Shown: positions 11,575-20,842 of the stretch, in pieces
Numbering within the stretch: position 1 is the first letter of the stretch
How the letters are laid out: each line of letters starts with the position of its first letter
Assembly (NCBI GenBank): GCA_965601975.1
Contig: OZ271856.1
Coordinates: 3,348,001 to 3,412,000 of the forward strand
DNA from: JANQIO01 sp965601975
GTDB lineage: Bacteria; Pseudomonadota; Gammaproteobacteria; Pseudomonadales; Halieaceae
DNA: 64,000 bases
Reading direction: 5' to 3'
Notes under the pieces: model-generated
The model's input: the letters and a program-made list of their open reading frames with translations, nothing else
What the model was told of the DNA's origin: nothing
The model's database searches: none
Translations under genes and position numbers: made by a program

Positions 11575-12906
11575 TCAGGCGTTGACCAGCGAGCTGGCCG
11601 CCCCGATTTCCTCTCGCGCAGATTGCATGAAGCTCAGGGCGAACTCCGGGCTGGCATCGTCACCCAGCAGCCGCTGGCAGGCCGGCACTGCATCAATCCG
11701 CGGCACCTTGCGGCGGCCTATGTGGGCGTGCAACGTAGACGCGATCACCAGGTCGCAAAGGTCAGGGTCGCCTTCGCTGGCACGAGACCAGTTGCCACCG
11801 TCCCGGGCGCATTGCACGTAGTCAGTGGGGAAGTCCCAGTTCTCCAGGACCTCGGCGCCGACCTCTGACTTGAGTTCCTCGACCGTCAATTGCAGGCGGA
11901 CCGGGTCCGCGTAGAGCTCCGGGTGATTGCCCAGGTAGTTGAACACGGACAGCACCCCGACATTACTCATGATCGCGGCCAGCATGCCCTCCTCCGGGCT
12001 GAACTGTTTGACGGTGCGGGCCAATGCCGCGCCAATCGCACCGACATAGACGGTGTGGTCCCAGGCCTCCTTCATGGCGCGGCGAAGTTCCGGCTTGTCG
12101 GATTGGAACAGGTCGCGCATGGTGAAACTCATCACCAGCTGACGGGTGGTTTTCACGCCCAGGCGAACGACCGCGTCGGTCACGGTTTCGCAGGGATCCC
12201 GGCCTTTGAAAAAGACGCTGTTGGACGCCTTGATGATCTTGGTGGCGATGACGGGATCCGAACTGATCACGTTGGCGATGGCATCACTGGGTGCGTCGGA
12301 CTCATCGATGACCTTGCGAATCTTCAAGGCCACCTCCGGGAGCGTGGTCAGCTTGAAGCTACCGGCTTTCAGATCGTGGTGAAAGGAGTCCAGCAGTTCC
12401 TGCTTGTCCATGGCGGCAAGCGCTTCTTCTGATAACTCCTCAACCAGGTACTCACTCGATTGCGCCTCGCCATGTACCAGGGTTTCCACCTGGGGCGCCA
12501 GCATGCGATAGAGCGTTTCCGCTTCCACGCCGACGTAGGTGCAGGGCGTGAGCGCGGTGGCGGTGTGACGGCGCGGCCGCAGGCTGGACACGACCAGGCG
12601 CGCCCGCTCAGAGCCGGCTTCCACTTCCTGCCGACTGCCGTCGCTGCCGACGAGTTCGATGGTGCCGCTGTTCAAGAGGTAATCCAGGGATTCCTCATCG
12701 CCGGGGCGGAACAGCCGTTGACCCGAATCGAGGCTCATCAGCTCGAGCTGGCCCGATAGCACCGTGAGGTCATCATCCGCCAATTGCGAGAATGCCTGGA
12801 ACTTGCGGAAGTCTTCCGGCTCGAGATGGCCGACCACGACAGGTGCCACCTCGGGACTGCTGGCGGCGCTGTCGCCGGATATTTTTTTGAGCATGCCTTT
12901 GAGCAT
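11575..12906 (-). CDS. Cyclic-nucleotide-binding-like plus HDOD domain protein
   Basis: The 443-aa cytosolic protein has an N-terminal cNMP-binding-like barrel (about residues 30-125, with GQRLFRPGDEESLDYLLNSGTIEL) and a C-terminal HDOD domain (about 175-400, starting LTTLPEVALKIRKVIDES and including VISSDPVIATKIIKASNS). HDOD proteins resemble HD phosphohydrolases without the metal-binding residues and usually act in signalling. The canonical cyclic-nucleotide phosphate-binding cassette (RSA motif) is not obvious, so the first domain may bind something else or nothing. It is a single gene, convergent with the 492-aa protein and followed upstream by a repeat block. Confidence 0.85.
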   Translation of the reverse strand: MLKGMLKKISGDSAASSPEVAPVVVGHLEPEDFRKFQAFSQLADDDLTVLSGQLELMSLDSGQRLFRPGDEESLDYLLNSGTIELVGSDGSRQEVEAGSERARLVVSSLRPRRHTATALTPCTYVGVEAETLYRMLAPQVETLVHGEAQSSEYLVEELSEEALAAMDKQELLDSFHHDLKAGSFKLTTLPEVALKIRKVIDESDAPSDAIANVISSDPVIATKIIKASNSVFFKGRDPCETVTDAVVRLGVKTTRQLVMSFTMRDLFQSDKPELRRAMKEAWDHTVYVGAIGAALARTVKQFSPEEGMLAAIMSNVGVLSVFNYLGNHPELYADPVRLQLTVEELKSEVGAEVLENWDFPTDYVQCARDGGNWSRASEGDPDLCDLVIASTLHAHIGRRKVPRIDAVPACQRLLGDDASPEFALSFMQSAREEIGAASSLVNA

Positions 12907-13089
12907 TCCAGCACCTCCACCGGAAACTGGGCCTTTAAGCTTTTTCGACGGAATTCGGGAATTCTTCAGCTGGATGGACTGTCTTTCGGCGCTCCATCAG
13001 GTCGGAACATGGAGTTCTGTGAATGGTTTCACAGTTGGGTCGGTCGGTGGGGGTCGAGCGGTGGTCTGCATGGGTGCGCTAACGGAAAT

Positions 13090-13175
13090 GGATTCCCGCC
13101 TTCGCGGGAATGACGGACGAGCGCGGGTATTACGGACGAGCGCGGGAAGGGCCTGCCGCGCTTTTCGGGTATGAC
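13090..13175. repeat. REP-like mosaic repeat, copy 1
   Basis: The block contains a perfect hairpin (ATTCCCGC, loop CTTC, GCGGGAAT at 13092-13111), two 19-base direct repeats ending ACGGACGAGCGCGGG (13110-13147), and a 35-base tail. The hairpin segment 13090-13116 is identical to the reverse complement of 47037-47063. The tail 13141-13175 matches the reverse complement of 46976-47010 with one mismatch. It occupies most of the gap between edd and the HDOD gene (12907-13202) and could also end transcription of the edd operon. Confidence 0.85.
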
Positions 13176-13202
13176 AGGTGTACTGCGGGTAAGGGGGGGC
13201 GG

Positions 13203-15017
13203 CTAGTCGAAGCCGCCTTCGAACACTGAGGCGCCCATCAGGGAGCCCGAGTTGTTGCCGCGGAAAGCGGCAAACAGGTTTCGGCCCAGGGTGAACTCTT
13301 CCGGGGGCGGCTCTGCATTTTCGCGGGCATCCCATTCAGCCGCCTCGACATCCACTGTCAGCGTCCCCGCCACCGCGTCCAGGGTGATCACGTCGCCGTC
13401 ACGCAGTTTTGCAATCGGGCCGCCCTGCGCGGCTTCGGGCGCTAGGTGGATGGCGGCCGGCACCTTGCCGGAGGCGCCGGACATGCGGCCGTCGGTGACC
13501 AGGGCGACCTTGTGGCCGCGATCCTGCAATACGCCCAGGAACGGCGTCATCTTGTGAAGCTCCGGCATGCCGTTGGCGGCGGGACCCTGGAAACGCACCA
13601 CGGCGACCACGTCGCCGTCCAGCTCGCCCGCTTCGAAGGCTTCTTTAAGCGCCTGCTGGCTGTGGAAGACCCGGCACGGGGCCGTCACCTTGCGGTGCTC
13701 TTCGGCCACGGCGGATACCTTGATTACCGATTCGCCGAGATCGCCGGTCAGGCGGCGCAAGCCACCTTCGGGGGCAAAGGCCGCGGTAACGCCGGTCAGC
13801 ACCTCGGGATCCCCGGAGGTTTCCACGGTCTCCGTCCAGGCGACGCCGTCGCCGTCGGCCGCGGGCCGGGTGGTCATGGCGTCGAGACCCTGGCCCAGCA
13901 GGTTGACTACATCCTCGTTGAGATAGCCGCCGCTGCGCAGTTCGCGCACCAGGAAGGCCATGCCTCCAGCGGCCTGGAAGTGGTTGATATCGGCGGAGCC
14001 GTTGGGATAGATGCGCGCCAGCAGCGGTACCGCCGAGGACAGCTCGTCCACGTCTTCCAGGGTCAGCTCGATTCCCGCGGCGCGGGAAATCGTGACCATG
14101 TGCAGCATATGGTTGGTGGAGCCGCCGGTGGCCAGCAGCGCCACCAGGGCATTCACGATCGAGGCTTCGCTGATCACCTGTGACAGTGGCCTGTAGTCGC
14201 CGGAATCGTAGGTGGTCTCGAACAGGGACTGCACGGTACGGCGAGTCAGCGCCGGTCGCAGTGGGTCCTGCGGGTGCAGGAAGGAGGAACCGGGCAGTTG
14301 CACACCCAGCATTTCCATCAGCACCTGGTTGCTGTTGGCAGTGCCGTAGAACGTGCAGGTGCCGGCAGAGTGGTAGCTCGCAGACTCTACTGCCAACAGA
14401 TCCTCATCCGTGGCCTTTCCTTCCGCATGCAGCTGGCGCACCGCCGCCTTTTCCTTGTTGGGGATGCCGGAGGCCATCGGGCCGGAGCCGATAAAGGCGA
14501 TCGGCAGGTGACCGAACTGCAGGGCGCCGATCATCATGCCCGGCACGATCTTATCGCAGATGCCGAGGCACAGGGCGGCGTCGAACAGGTTGTGGGACAG
14601 GCCCACGGCTGTGGCCATCGCGACCACATCGCGGCTGAACAGGCTCAGGTCCATACCCGGCTGGCCCTGGGTCACACCGTCACACATTGCGGGCACGCCG
14701 GAGGCGACCTGGGCAGTGCCGCCCAGCTCCCGGGCGTACTGCTTGATCTCGGCCGGGTAATCCGCCAGCGGCTGGTGGGCCGAGAGCATGTCATTGTAGG
14801 CATTGATGATGCCGACGTTGGCCGCCTTCATCGAGGCGATGAGCTGCTTCTCGTCCTCGCCGCAGGCAGCGTAGCCGTGGGCCAGGTTGCCGCAGGACAG
14901 GCGCTTCTTCGGCGGCAGCTCGTCCATGGTCTGCTGGCAGCGGTCCAGGTAGCGCCCGCGGCGCGGACCGCTGCGGGCACGGAGGGCTTCGGTAACTTTC
15001 TCGACAGTCGGGTTCAT
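13203..15017 (-). CDS. edd: 6-phosphogluconate dehydratase
   Basis: This enzyme dehydrates 6-phosphogluconate to 2-keto-3-deoxy-6-phosphogluconate (KDPG), the first specific Entner-Doudoroff step. The 604-aa length matches E. coli Edd (603). IlvD/Edd features are present, with cysteines expected to hold the Fe-S cluster in GVPAMCDGVTQGQPGMDL and in LCLGICDKIVPGM, and the segment SAGTCTFYGTANSNQ. It is the last gene of the eda-gap-gapA-ppc-zwf-pgl-edd operon, 18 bases after pgl. Edd and Eda therefore lie at opposite ends of one long transcription unit rather than adjacent as in E. coli. Confidence 0.96.
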   Translation of the reverse strand: MNPTVEKVTEALRARSGPRRGRYLDRCQQTMDELPPKKRLSCGNLAHGYAACGEDEKQLIASMKAANVGIINAYNDMLSAHQPLADYPAEIKQYARELGGTAQVASGVPAMCDGVTQGQPGMDLSLFSRDVVAMATAVGLSHNLFDAALCLGICDKIVPGMMIGALQFGHLPIAFIGSGPMASGIPNKEKAAVRQLHAEGKATDEDLLAVESASYHSAGTCTFYGTANSNQVLMEMLGVQLPGSSFLHPQDPLRPALTRRTVQSLFETTYDSGDYRPLSQVISEASIVNALVALLATGGSTNHMLHMVTISRAAGIELTLEDVDELSSAVPLLARIYPNGSADINHFQAAGGMAFLVRELRSGGYLNEDVVNLLGQGLDAMTTRPAADGDGVAWTETVETSGDPEVLTGVTAAFAPEGGLRRLTGDLGESVIKVSAVAEEHRKVTAPCRVFHSQQALKEAFEAGELDGDVVAVVRFQGPAANGMPELHKMTPFLGVLQDRGHKVALVTDGRMSGASGKVPAAIHLAPEAAQGGPIAKLRDGDVITLDAVAGTLTVDVEAAEWDARENAEPPPEEFTLGRNLFAAFRGNNSGSLMGASVFEGGFD

Positions 15018-15035
15018 GGTGGTCCGTATTGAATG

Positions 15036-15734
15036 TCAGGGGGCGTAGAAGATCTCGAGGGGGCTGTCCTCCCGGTGAAACACCGAGCGAATCGGCAGCT
15101 CGAAGGCGTCATCGCCCGCCAGCGCCTGTTCCAGGACGGCGTATTTCTTCTCGCCGGTGATATGCAGGTAGAGCTGGCGGGCGCGCAATACCGCCGCCAG
15201 GGAAAGGGTCATGCGATCGTGGGGTGCGACTGGCGGCCGCAGGGCCAGGCACAGGGCGTCGCTATCCGTATCCAGGGCGGCGGCCAGGTTGTCCGCATCG
15301 GGAAAGAAACTGGCGGTGTGGCCGTCTTCGCCCATGCCCAGCACCACAACATCGATGGCTTCACTGAAGTCGGCGAGCTTGTCCGCCACGGCGGCTTCCG
15401 CAGCGAAGGCGTCGTCGCCGTCGACTTTCATGCTGACGAACTGCGCTGCGGCGGCGTGGTTCTGCAGCAGGTGTTCACGGATCAGCTTCGCGTTGGAGTC
15501 GTCGTGATCTTCGGGCACCCAGCGCTCGTCCACCTGGGTGACCCGCACCCGCGACCAGTCCAGCTCGCAGTGGGACAGCATCTCGAACAGGGGCTTGGGG
15601 GTTGAGCCGCCGCTGACCGCAAGCGTCGCGACATCGCGCAGGTTCAGCGCGCCTTCGAGACCCGAGGCGATGCACTCCGCCAGGCTTTCCGACAGGCGCT
15701 GGTTGCTCTCGAACTGGAAGATATCGACTGACAT
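15036..15734 (-). CDS. pgl: 6-phosphogluconolactonase
   Basis: This enzyme hydrolyses 6-phosphogluconolactone, linking Zwf to Edd. The 232-aa protein of the DevB/SOL type has the glucosamine-6-P isomerase-like fold, with LAVSGGSTPKPLFE near residues 38-51, TQVDERWVP and LGMGEDGHTASFFP. The ATG at 15734 overlaps the zwf stop as TGATG, and the protein beginning MSVDIFQFES has the usual family length. A longer reading of the same frame would run into zwf and is not supported. Confidence 0.95.
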   Translation of the reverse strand: MSVDIFQFESNQRLSESLAECIASGLEGALNLRDVATLAVSGGSTPKPLFEMLSHCELDWSRVRVTQVDERWVPEDHDDSNAKLIREHLLQNHAAAAQFVSMKVDGDDAFAAEAAVADKLADFSEAIDVVVLGMGEDGHTASFFPDADNLAAALDTDSDALCLALRPPVAPHDRMTLSLAAVLRARQLYLHITGEKKYAVLEQALAGDDAFELPIRSVFHREDSPLEIFYAP

Positions 15735-17209
15735 CAGTCCTCGTACCAACTGCGACCGTCCCGTGCCACCAGTCCGATGGACTCGGATGGGCCCCAGGTG
15801 CCGGCGCTGTAGTTCTTGGGCTTCATGCCCAGCCGCTCCCAGGCGGCGCGAATCTGGTCTACCCACTCCCAGGCGGCCTCGACCTCATCGGCGCGCACGA
15901 ACAGGGTCGGGTTTTGCCGGATCACGTCCAGCAGCAGGCGCTGGTAGGCATCCGGCGCCGCCCGCTCGTTTTCCTCGGGAAACGTCAGGTCAAGGGAGAC
16001 CTGCTGCAAGGGAAGTCTCATCTCCAGCCCCGCCTGCTTGTTCATGAGCTCGAGGCTGATGATTTCATCGGGCTGCAGCTTGATCACCATGCGGTTGGTG
16101 CTGCCGGATTGCAGCAGCGGACCGAAGATGCTGTGGGGCACCTGCTTGAACTCCACGACGATCTCGGCCACGCGCTCCTGCAGGCGCTTGCCGGTGCGCA
16201 GGTAAAACGGCACCCCCGCCCAGCGCCAGTTGTCAATCTCCGCCTTCACGGCGACGAAGGTTTCGGTATTCGACGTCTTCTCGGCGCCCTCTTCCTCCAT
16301 GTAACCGACCACCGCCTGGCCATCGACGGCACCGGAGGTGTACTGGCCAATGACCGTATTTTCGCGCACCACCGCATCGTCCATCGGCCGCAGGCAGGAC
16401 AACACCTTCACTTTCTCGTTGCGGACATCCTCGGCGGTCAGGTGCGCCGGCGGCTCCATGGCTGCCAGCGACAGCAGCTGCAGCTGGTGGTTCTGCAGCA
16501 TGTCGCGCATGGCGCCGGCCTCGTCGTAGAAGTCCCAGCGGCCGGACACGCCGATGTTCTCGGCTACCGTGATTTGCACATTGTCGACGTAGCGGTTGTT
16601 CCACAGGGGCTCGATCACCGAATTGGCAAACCGCAGGGCCAGCAGGTTCTGCACTGTCTCCTTGCCGAGGTAATGATCGATGCGATACACCTGCTCCTCG
16701 GCGAAGATGGAAGTCAGTTCGCGGTTGATATCGCGGAATGACTCCAGGTTGGAACCCAGCGGCTTTTCCACCACGATGCGGGTATTGGGCCTTACCAGCC
16801 CAGCGCCCTCCAGTGCCCGGCAGACCGGGGCGAAAATATTGGGCGGCGTCGCCAGGTAGACCACGAGATCGCGGCCTGGGTCCGAGAAGTGATCCCCGGC
16901 CATGGGCTGGAGCGCTTCTGCCGAGGTGGCGTCTGCAGAGACGTAGTGCAGGTGCTGCACAAACGCCTCCCAGTCTTCGGCCGCCGCGGGACCGCCAGGG
17001 TTGTACTGGTCGAACCAGTCCTTGACGTTGGCGAGGAAGGCGCTGTCATCACGCGAGCGCCGGCCGGTAGCAACGATTCGCACCTGCTCGCAGAGGCTCT
17101 GTGAGCGCCACAGTGCATAAAGCGCCGGATAGAGCTTTCGCAAGGCGAGGTCACCCTCGCCGCCAATAATCAGCAGATCGCAGTTGGCGGCACTACCCGC
17201 TTCCATCAT
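15734..17209 (-). CDS. zwf: Glucose-6-phosphate 1-dehydrogenase
   Basis: This enzyme oxidises glucose-6-phosphate to 6-phosphogluconolactone. The 491-aa length matches bacterial Zwf. The substrate signature RIDHYLGKE is at 176-184 and EKPLG at 149-153. The coenzyme loop reads GGEGDLALRK (16-25) instead of the usual GA(S/T)GDL, so a Glu replaces a small residue in the nucleotide-binding turn, which might affect NADP/NAD use. The start ATG overlaps the ppc stop by four bases (ATGA). It belongs to the HexR-linked Entner-Doudoroff operon. Confidence 0.95.
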   Translation of the reverse strand: MMEAGSAANCDLLIIGGEGDLALRKLYPALYALWRSQSLCEQVRIVATGRRSRDDSAFLANVKDWFDQYNPGGPAAAEDWEAFVQHLHYVSADATSAEALQPMAGDHFSDPGRDLVVYLATPPNIFAPVCRALEGAGLVRPNTRIVVEKPLGSNLESFRDINRELTSIFAEEQVYRIDHYLGKETVQNLLALRFANSVIEPLWNNRYVDNVQITVAENIGVSGRWDFYDEAGAMRDMLQNHQLQLLSLAAMEPPAHLTAEDVRNEKVKVLSCLRPMDDAVVRENTVIGQYTSGAVDGQAVVGYMEEEGAEKTSNTETFVAVKAEIDNWRWAGVPFYLRTGKRLQERVAEIVVEFKQVPHSIFGPLLQSGSTNRMVIKLQPDEIISLELMNKQAGLEMRLPLQQVSLDLTFPEENERAAPDAYQRLLLDVIRQNPTLFVRADEVEAAWEWVDQIRAAWERLGMKPKNYSAGTWGPSESIGLVARDGRSWYED

Positions 17210-19842
17210 CCCGTGTTCCTCATGCCGGCGGCCACGCCGGCGATAGTCACCATGATCGCCTGCACAACGTCCTCGTCGCTGTTCTCACGCTGTCGCTTGA
17301 GCAGCTCCGCCTGCAGGTAATTGAGCGGGTCCGTGTAAACGTTGCGCAGCTGGATGGATTCCGCCTGCCAGCCCTGGTCTTCCATCAGGCTCTGCTTGCC
17401 CAGCAGGTCCAGCAGCGTCACGCGGTCCGCCGCCAGCTGTGTGCGCAGGGACTCACCGATCGGCTTCAACTCGTCCTCGACCAGCAGCGCGTCGTAGTAG
17501 GCGGACAGGCCCGCGTCCGCCTTCACGAACACCATCTCCAGCATCGACAGGCGGGTGGCGAAAAAGCGCCATTTCCGCGCCATCTCCAGCAGGCACTCGC
17601 GCTCACCATCGTCCACCGCTTTCGCCAGGGCGCTGCCGGCGCCCAGCCAGGCGGGCAGCATCAGCCGGTTCTGGGACCAGGCGAAGATCCAGGGAATCGC
17701 CCGCAGGCTCTCGATACCGCCGTCTTTCTTGCGCCGCGTGGGCCGTGAACCCAGCGGCAGCACGCCCAGTTCCTGTTCAGGCGTGGCCTGGCGGAAGTAG
17801 CGAACGAAGTCCGGCTCGTCCCGAATCAGGGCCCGGTAACTGTTGCAGGAATCTTCCGCGAGCCGGTCCATCAATTCGCGCCAGCGCGCCTGCGGTTCCG
17901 GCGGCGTGACCAGGTTGGCTTCGAGTATCGCGCTGGCGTACAGGGCCAGGGTCTTGGTGGCCACCGAGGTGCCACCCAGCTTGGCGCGAATCATCTCGCC
18001 CTGCTCGGTCACCCGCAGTCCATTGCGCAGGCTGCCCGGCGGCTGCGACAGCAGCGCATCGTGTGCGGGCAATCCACCGCGGCCGATGGTGCCGCCGCGG
18101 CCATGAAAGAGCGTGATCTCAACGCCGTACTCGCGACCCACATTGAGCAGCGCTTCCTGGGAACGATACTGCGCCCAGGAGGCCGCCAGCATGCCGGCGT
18201 CCTTGGCTGAATCCGAGTAGCCGATCATCACCATCTGGTGACCTTCGGCGTAGTCCCGGTACCAGGGCTGGGCCAGCAGTGCATCGATCGACGCGGCGGA
18301 ATTCTCCAGGTCGTCGAGGGTTTCAAACAGCGGCGCCACGGGAATCTTGTGGCGGCAGCCCTGCTCCTTGAGCAGCAGCAGCACCGCCAGCACATCGGAA
18401 GGCTGCCGGGCCATGGAAATCACGTAGGCACCGACTGCTTCGGGTGAGGTCTGCGCCACCACCTTGCAGGTGGCCAGCACCTCGTTGGTGTCGGGTTCGC
18501 CTTCCCAGCCCCAGGGAATGAGGGGCCGCTTGTTCTCCAGTTCCTTCAGCAGGAAGGCCTGCCGCTCCTCCTCATTCCACTCAGCGTAGTCGCCGACACC
18601 CTGCCAGCGGGTGATATCCGACAGGGCCGCCTCGTGTCGTTCGCTGTGCTGGCGGATATCGAGCCGCAGCAGGTGCACGCCAAAGCAGTGCACCCGGCGT
18701 ATCAGGTCCAGCAGCGTGCCGTTGGCAATCACTTCCATGCCGCAATCGATCATGGACTGGTAGCAGACCAGCAACGGCTCCGTCAGCTGGCCGGCGTCCT
18801 CGAGGATATCCCGGTCGTCGACCGGCTCGCCGTCGAGCTTGGCTTCAAGCACCTTCAGGGTGCGCTGGAGCATGGTGCGGACGTTACGCAGCACTTCCCG
18901 GTAGGGCTCGTGGGCGTCGCCCGAGTACGCCTTCAACGCCTCATTGCAGCGGGTCATCGACAGTTCGTCGATGAGGACGCCGATGTCGCCCAGGTACAGG
19001 TCCACCGCCTTCCACCGCGCCAGCAGCAACACTTCGCGGGTGACTTCCGCGGTGACAAACGGATTGCCGTCGCGGTCGCCGCCCATCCAGGAGAGGAAGG
19101 ACACAGGCGCCGCGTCTATGGGCAGCCCGTCGCCGCCGAGGTCCTTAAGGGCCATGTGCAGGCGCCGCATGAACTGCGGTACCGCATGCCAGAGGGATTC
19201 TTCCACCACGGCGAAACCCCAGCGGGCCTCGTCGACCGGCGTGGGCTTTTCGCGGCGGAAATCAAAGCCGTACCAGATCTGCGCGATCAGTTCCCGCAGC
19301 CGCAGCATCACCTTGGCCCGCTCCCGCTCCGTGTGGCCGGACAGTTCCAGGTCCGCCAGGCAGGCGGCGATCTCGCCGTGCTTGTGTATCAGCGTGCGGC
19401 GGGTGATTTCCGTCGGATGGGCGGTCAGCACCAGCTCGATCTTGAGCCGGTCGACCGCTTCGCTGATCGAAGCCTTGTCGATGCCGCCGGCGGTCAGTTC
19501 TTCCAGGGTGGTCGCCAGGGCCTGGGAGGCGGAGAACACCGGGTCCATTTCCCGCGATACCGTGTGCTGCTGGTCGGCGATATTGGCCAGGTTAAGGAAC
19601 TGGCTGAAAGCCCGGGCGACGGGTACCAGTTCGTGGTCATCGAGGCCGCGCAACAGGGCCAGCAGCTGTTCGCGGGCGGAGTCGTCGCCGTCTCGCGCTG
19701 CCTTGGACAGGGTGCGAATCTGCTCGATCAGGTCGAGAAACCCCTGGCCCTCGGCAGCCGCCACCATCTCTCCCAGCATGCGGCCGAGAAAGCTGACGTT
19801 ACTCCGTAGCGACGAGTAGTCCGAGGGCTGGGAGGCCGTCAT
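17206..19842 (-). CDS. ppc: Phosphoenolpyruvate carboxylase
   Basis: This enzyme carboxylates PEP to oxaloacetate (anaplerosis). The 878-aa length compares with 883 in E. coli. The catalytic His142 lies in LVLTAHPTEITRRT. FHGRGGTIGRGGLP and GYSDSAKDAG carry other active-site residues. The C-terminus ends RNTG, as in the family. It starts four bases after gapA ends and overlaps zwf, so it is firmly within the Entner-Doudoroff operon. That is an unusual home, and would match oxaloacetate supply to glucose flux. Confidence 0.96.
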   Translation of the reverse strand: MTASQPSDYSSLRSNVSFLGRMLGEMVAAAEGQGFLDLIEQIRTLSKAARDGDDSAREQLLALLRGLDDHELVPVARAFSQFLNLANIADQQHTVSREMDPVFSASQALATTLEELTAGGIDKASISEAVDRLKIELVLTAHPTEITRRTLIHKHGEIAACLADLELSGHTERERAKVMLRLRELIAQIWYGFDFRREKPTPVDEARWGFAVVEESLWHAVPQFMRRLHMALKDLGGDGLPIDAAPVSFLSWMGGDRDGNPFVTAEVTREVLLLARWKAVDLYLGDIGVLIDELSMTRCNEALKAYSGDAHEPYREVLRNVRTMLQRTLKVLEAKLDGEPVDDRDILEDAGQLTEPLLVCYQSMIDCGMEVIANGTLLDLIRRVHCFGVHLLRLDIRQHSERHEAALSDITRWQGVGDYAEWNEEERQAFLLKELENKRPLIPWGWEGEPDTNEVLATCKVVAQTSPEAVGAYVISMARQPSDVLAVLLLLKEQGCRHKIPVAPLFETLDDLENSAASIDALLAQPWYRDYAEGHQMVMIGYSDSAKDAGMLAASWAQYRSQEALLNVGREYGVEITLFHGRGGTIGRGGLPAHDALLSQPPGSLRNGLRVTEQGEMIRAKLGGTSVATKTLALYASAILEANLVTPPEPQARWRELMDRLAEDSCNSYRALIRDEPDFVRYFRQATPEQELGVLPLGSRPTRRKKDGGIESLRAIPWIFAWSQNRLMLPAWLGAGSALAKAVDDGERECLLEMARKWRFFATRLSMLEMVFVKADAGLSAYYDALLVEDELKPIGESLRTQLAADRVTLLDLLGKQSLMEDQGWQAESIQLRNVYTDPLNYLQAELLKRQRENSDEDVVQAIMVTIAGVAAGMRNTG

Positions 19843-19846
19843 CGCG

Positions 19847-20842
19847 TCACCAGCTGTCGATGCGAGCCAGCAGGTCGCAAACCCGCATGGAGTAGCCCCA
19901 CTCGTTGTCGTACCAGTTCAGCACCCGGGCGTAGTGCCCGCCGGTGACACCGGAGAAGCTGGCGTCATAGATGGAGGAATGGGAGTTGCCGATGATGTCC
20001 GAGGAGACGATCGGCCGCTCGCTGTACTCCAGGATGTCCTTGAGCGGACCCTCGGCCGCCTCTTTCACCGCGGCGTTGATGTCTGCCGTTTCCACGGACT
20101 TTTCCAGCTTCACGAACAGGTCGACCACGGAGCCATCCGGCACCGGTACCCGCGCGGCGATGCCGTGCAGCTTGCCGGACAGGGCCGGCAGTACCTGGCC
20201 CACTGCCTTCGCCGCACCGGTAGAGGTCGGGATGATGTTCTCGGCGGCGGCGCGGCTGCGGCGCCAGTCCGAGTGGGGAACGTCAGCCAGCCGCTGGTCG
20301 TTGGTGTAGGCGTGAACCGTGTTGATCACACCCTCGACAATGCCGAAGTTGTCGTTCAGCACTTTGGCCATCGGCGCCAGGCAGTTGGTGGTGCAACTGG
20401 CATTGGAAATGATGCGGTGGTCCGCGCTGAGGCCGTCGTCGTTGACGCCCAGTACCACGGTGTAATCGATCTCGTCCTTGGAGGGCACCGTCAGCAATAC
20501 CCGGCCCGCGCCTGCGGCCAGGTGCTTCTCCAGCGCCTCGCGGGTGCGAAACGCGCCGGTGGCCTCGACCACGACGTCGATGCCCATGTCGCCCCAGGGC
20601 AGTGCCGCGGGATCGCGCTCGCTGACCAGCTTGGTCTTGCCCTTCGGCGTGACGATATGGCCGTCTTCCAGCTTCAGCTCTTTGCCGAAGGGGCCCATGA
20701 TGGTGTCGTAGTTGAGCAGGTAGCGCAGCGCTTCGGGGTCGAACAGGTCGTTGATCGCCACCACGTCGATACCCTCGACGTCCTCGAGGATGCGGAATAC
20801 CGAACGGCCGATACGGCCAAATCCATTGATTGCAACTTTCAT
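19847..20842 (-). CDS. gapA: Glyceraldehyde-3-phosphate dehydrogenase, catalytically complete
   Basis: This type I phosphorylating GAPDH is 331 aa. The NAD fold starts INGFGRIGR (5-13); Asp32 in NDLFDPE suggests NAD preference. The active-site Cys150 is in SNASCTTNC and His177 in VHAYTND. The phosphate-site segments STGAAKAVG and ARVPVPDGS and the C-terminal NWYDNEWGYS are all present. The start overlaps the stop of the degenerate paralog upstream (TGATG), so the two are probably translated together. It acts on the glyceraldehyde-3-phosphate made by Eda. The physiological direction is not evident from sequence. Confidence 0.94.
   Translation of the reverse strand: MKVAINGFGRIGRSVFRILEDVEGIDVVAINDLFDPEALRYLLNYDTIMGPFGKELKLEDGHIVTPKGKTKLVSERDPAALPWGDMGIDVVVEATGAFRTREALEKHLAAGAGRVLLTVPSKDEIDYTVVLGVNDDGLSADHRIISNASCTTNCLAPMAKVLNDNFGIVEGVINTVHAYTNDQRLADVPHSDWRRSRAAAENIIPTSTGAAKAVGQVLPALSGKLHGIAARVPVPDGSVVDLFVKLEKSVETADINAAVKEAAEGPLKDILEYSERPIVSSDIIGNSHSSIYDASFSGVTGGHYARVLNWYDNEWGYSMRVCDLLARIDSW

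Noticed and set aside
13090..13175. CRISPR array
   Set aside because: The repeats are 19 bases, adjacent without spacers, and part of hairpin modules; no cas genes are present.
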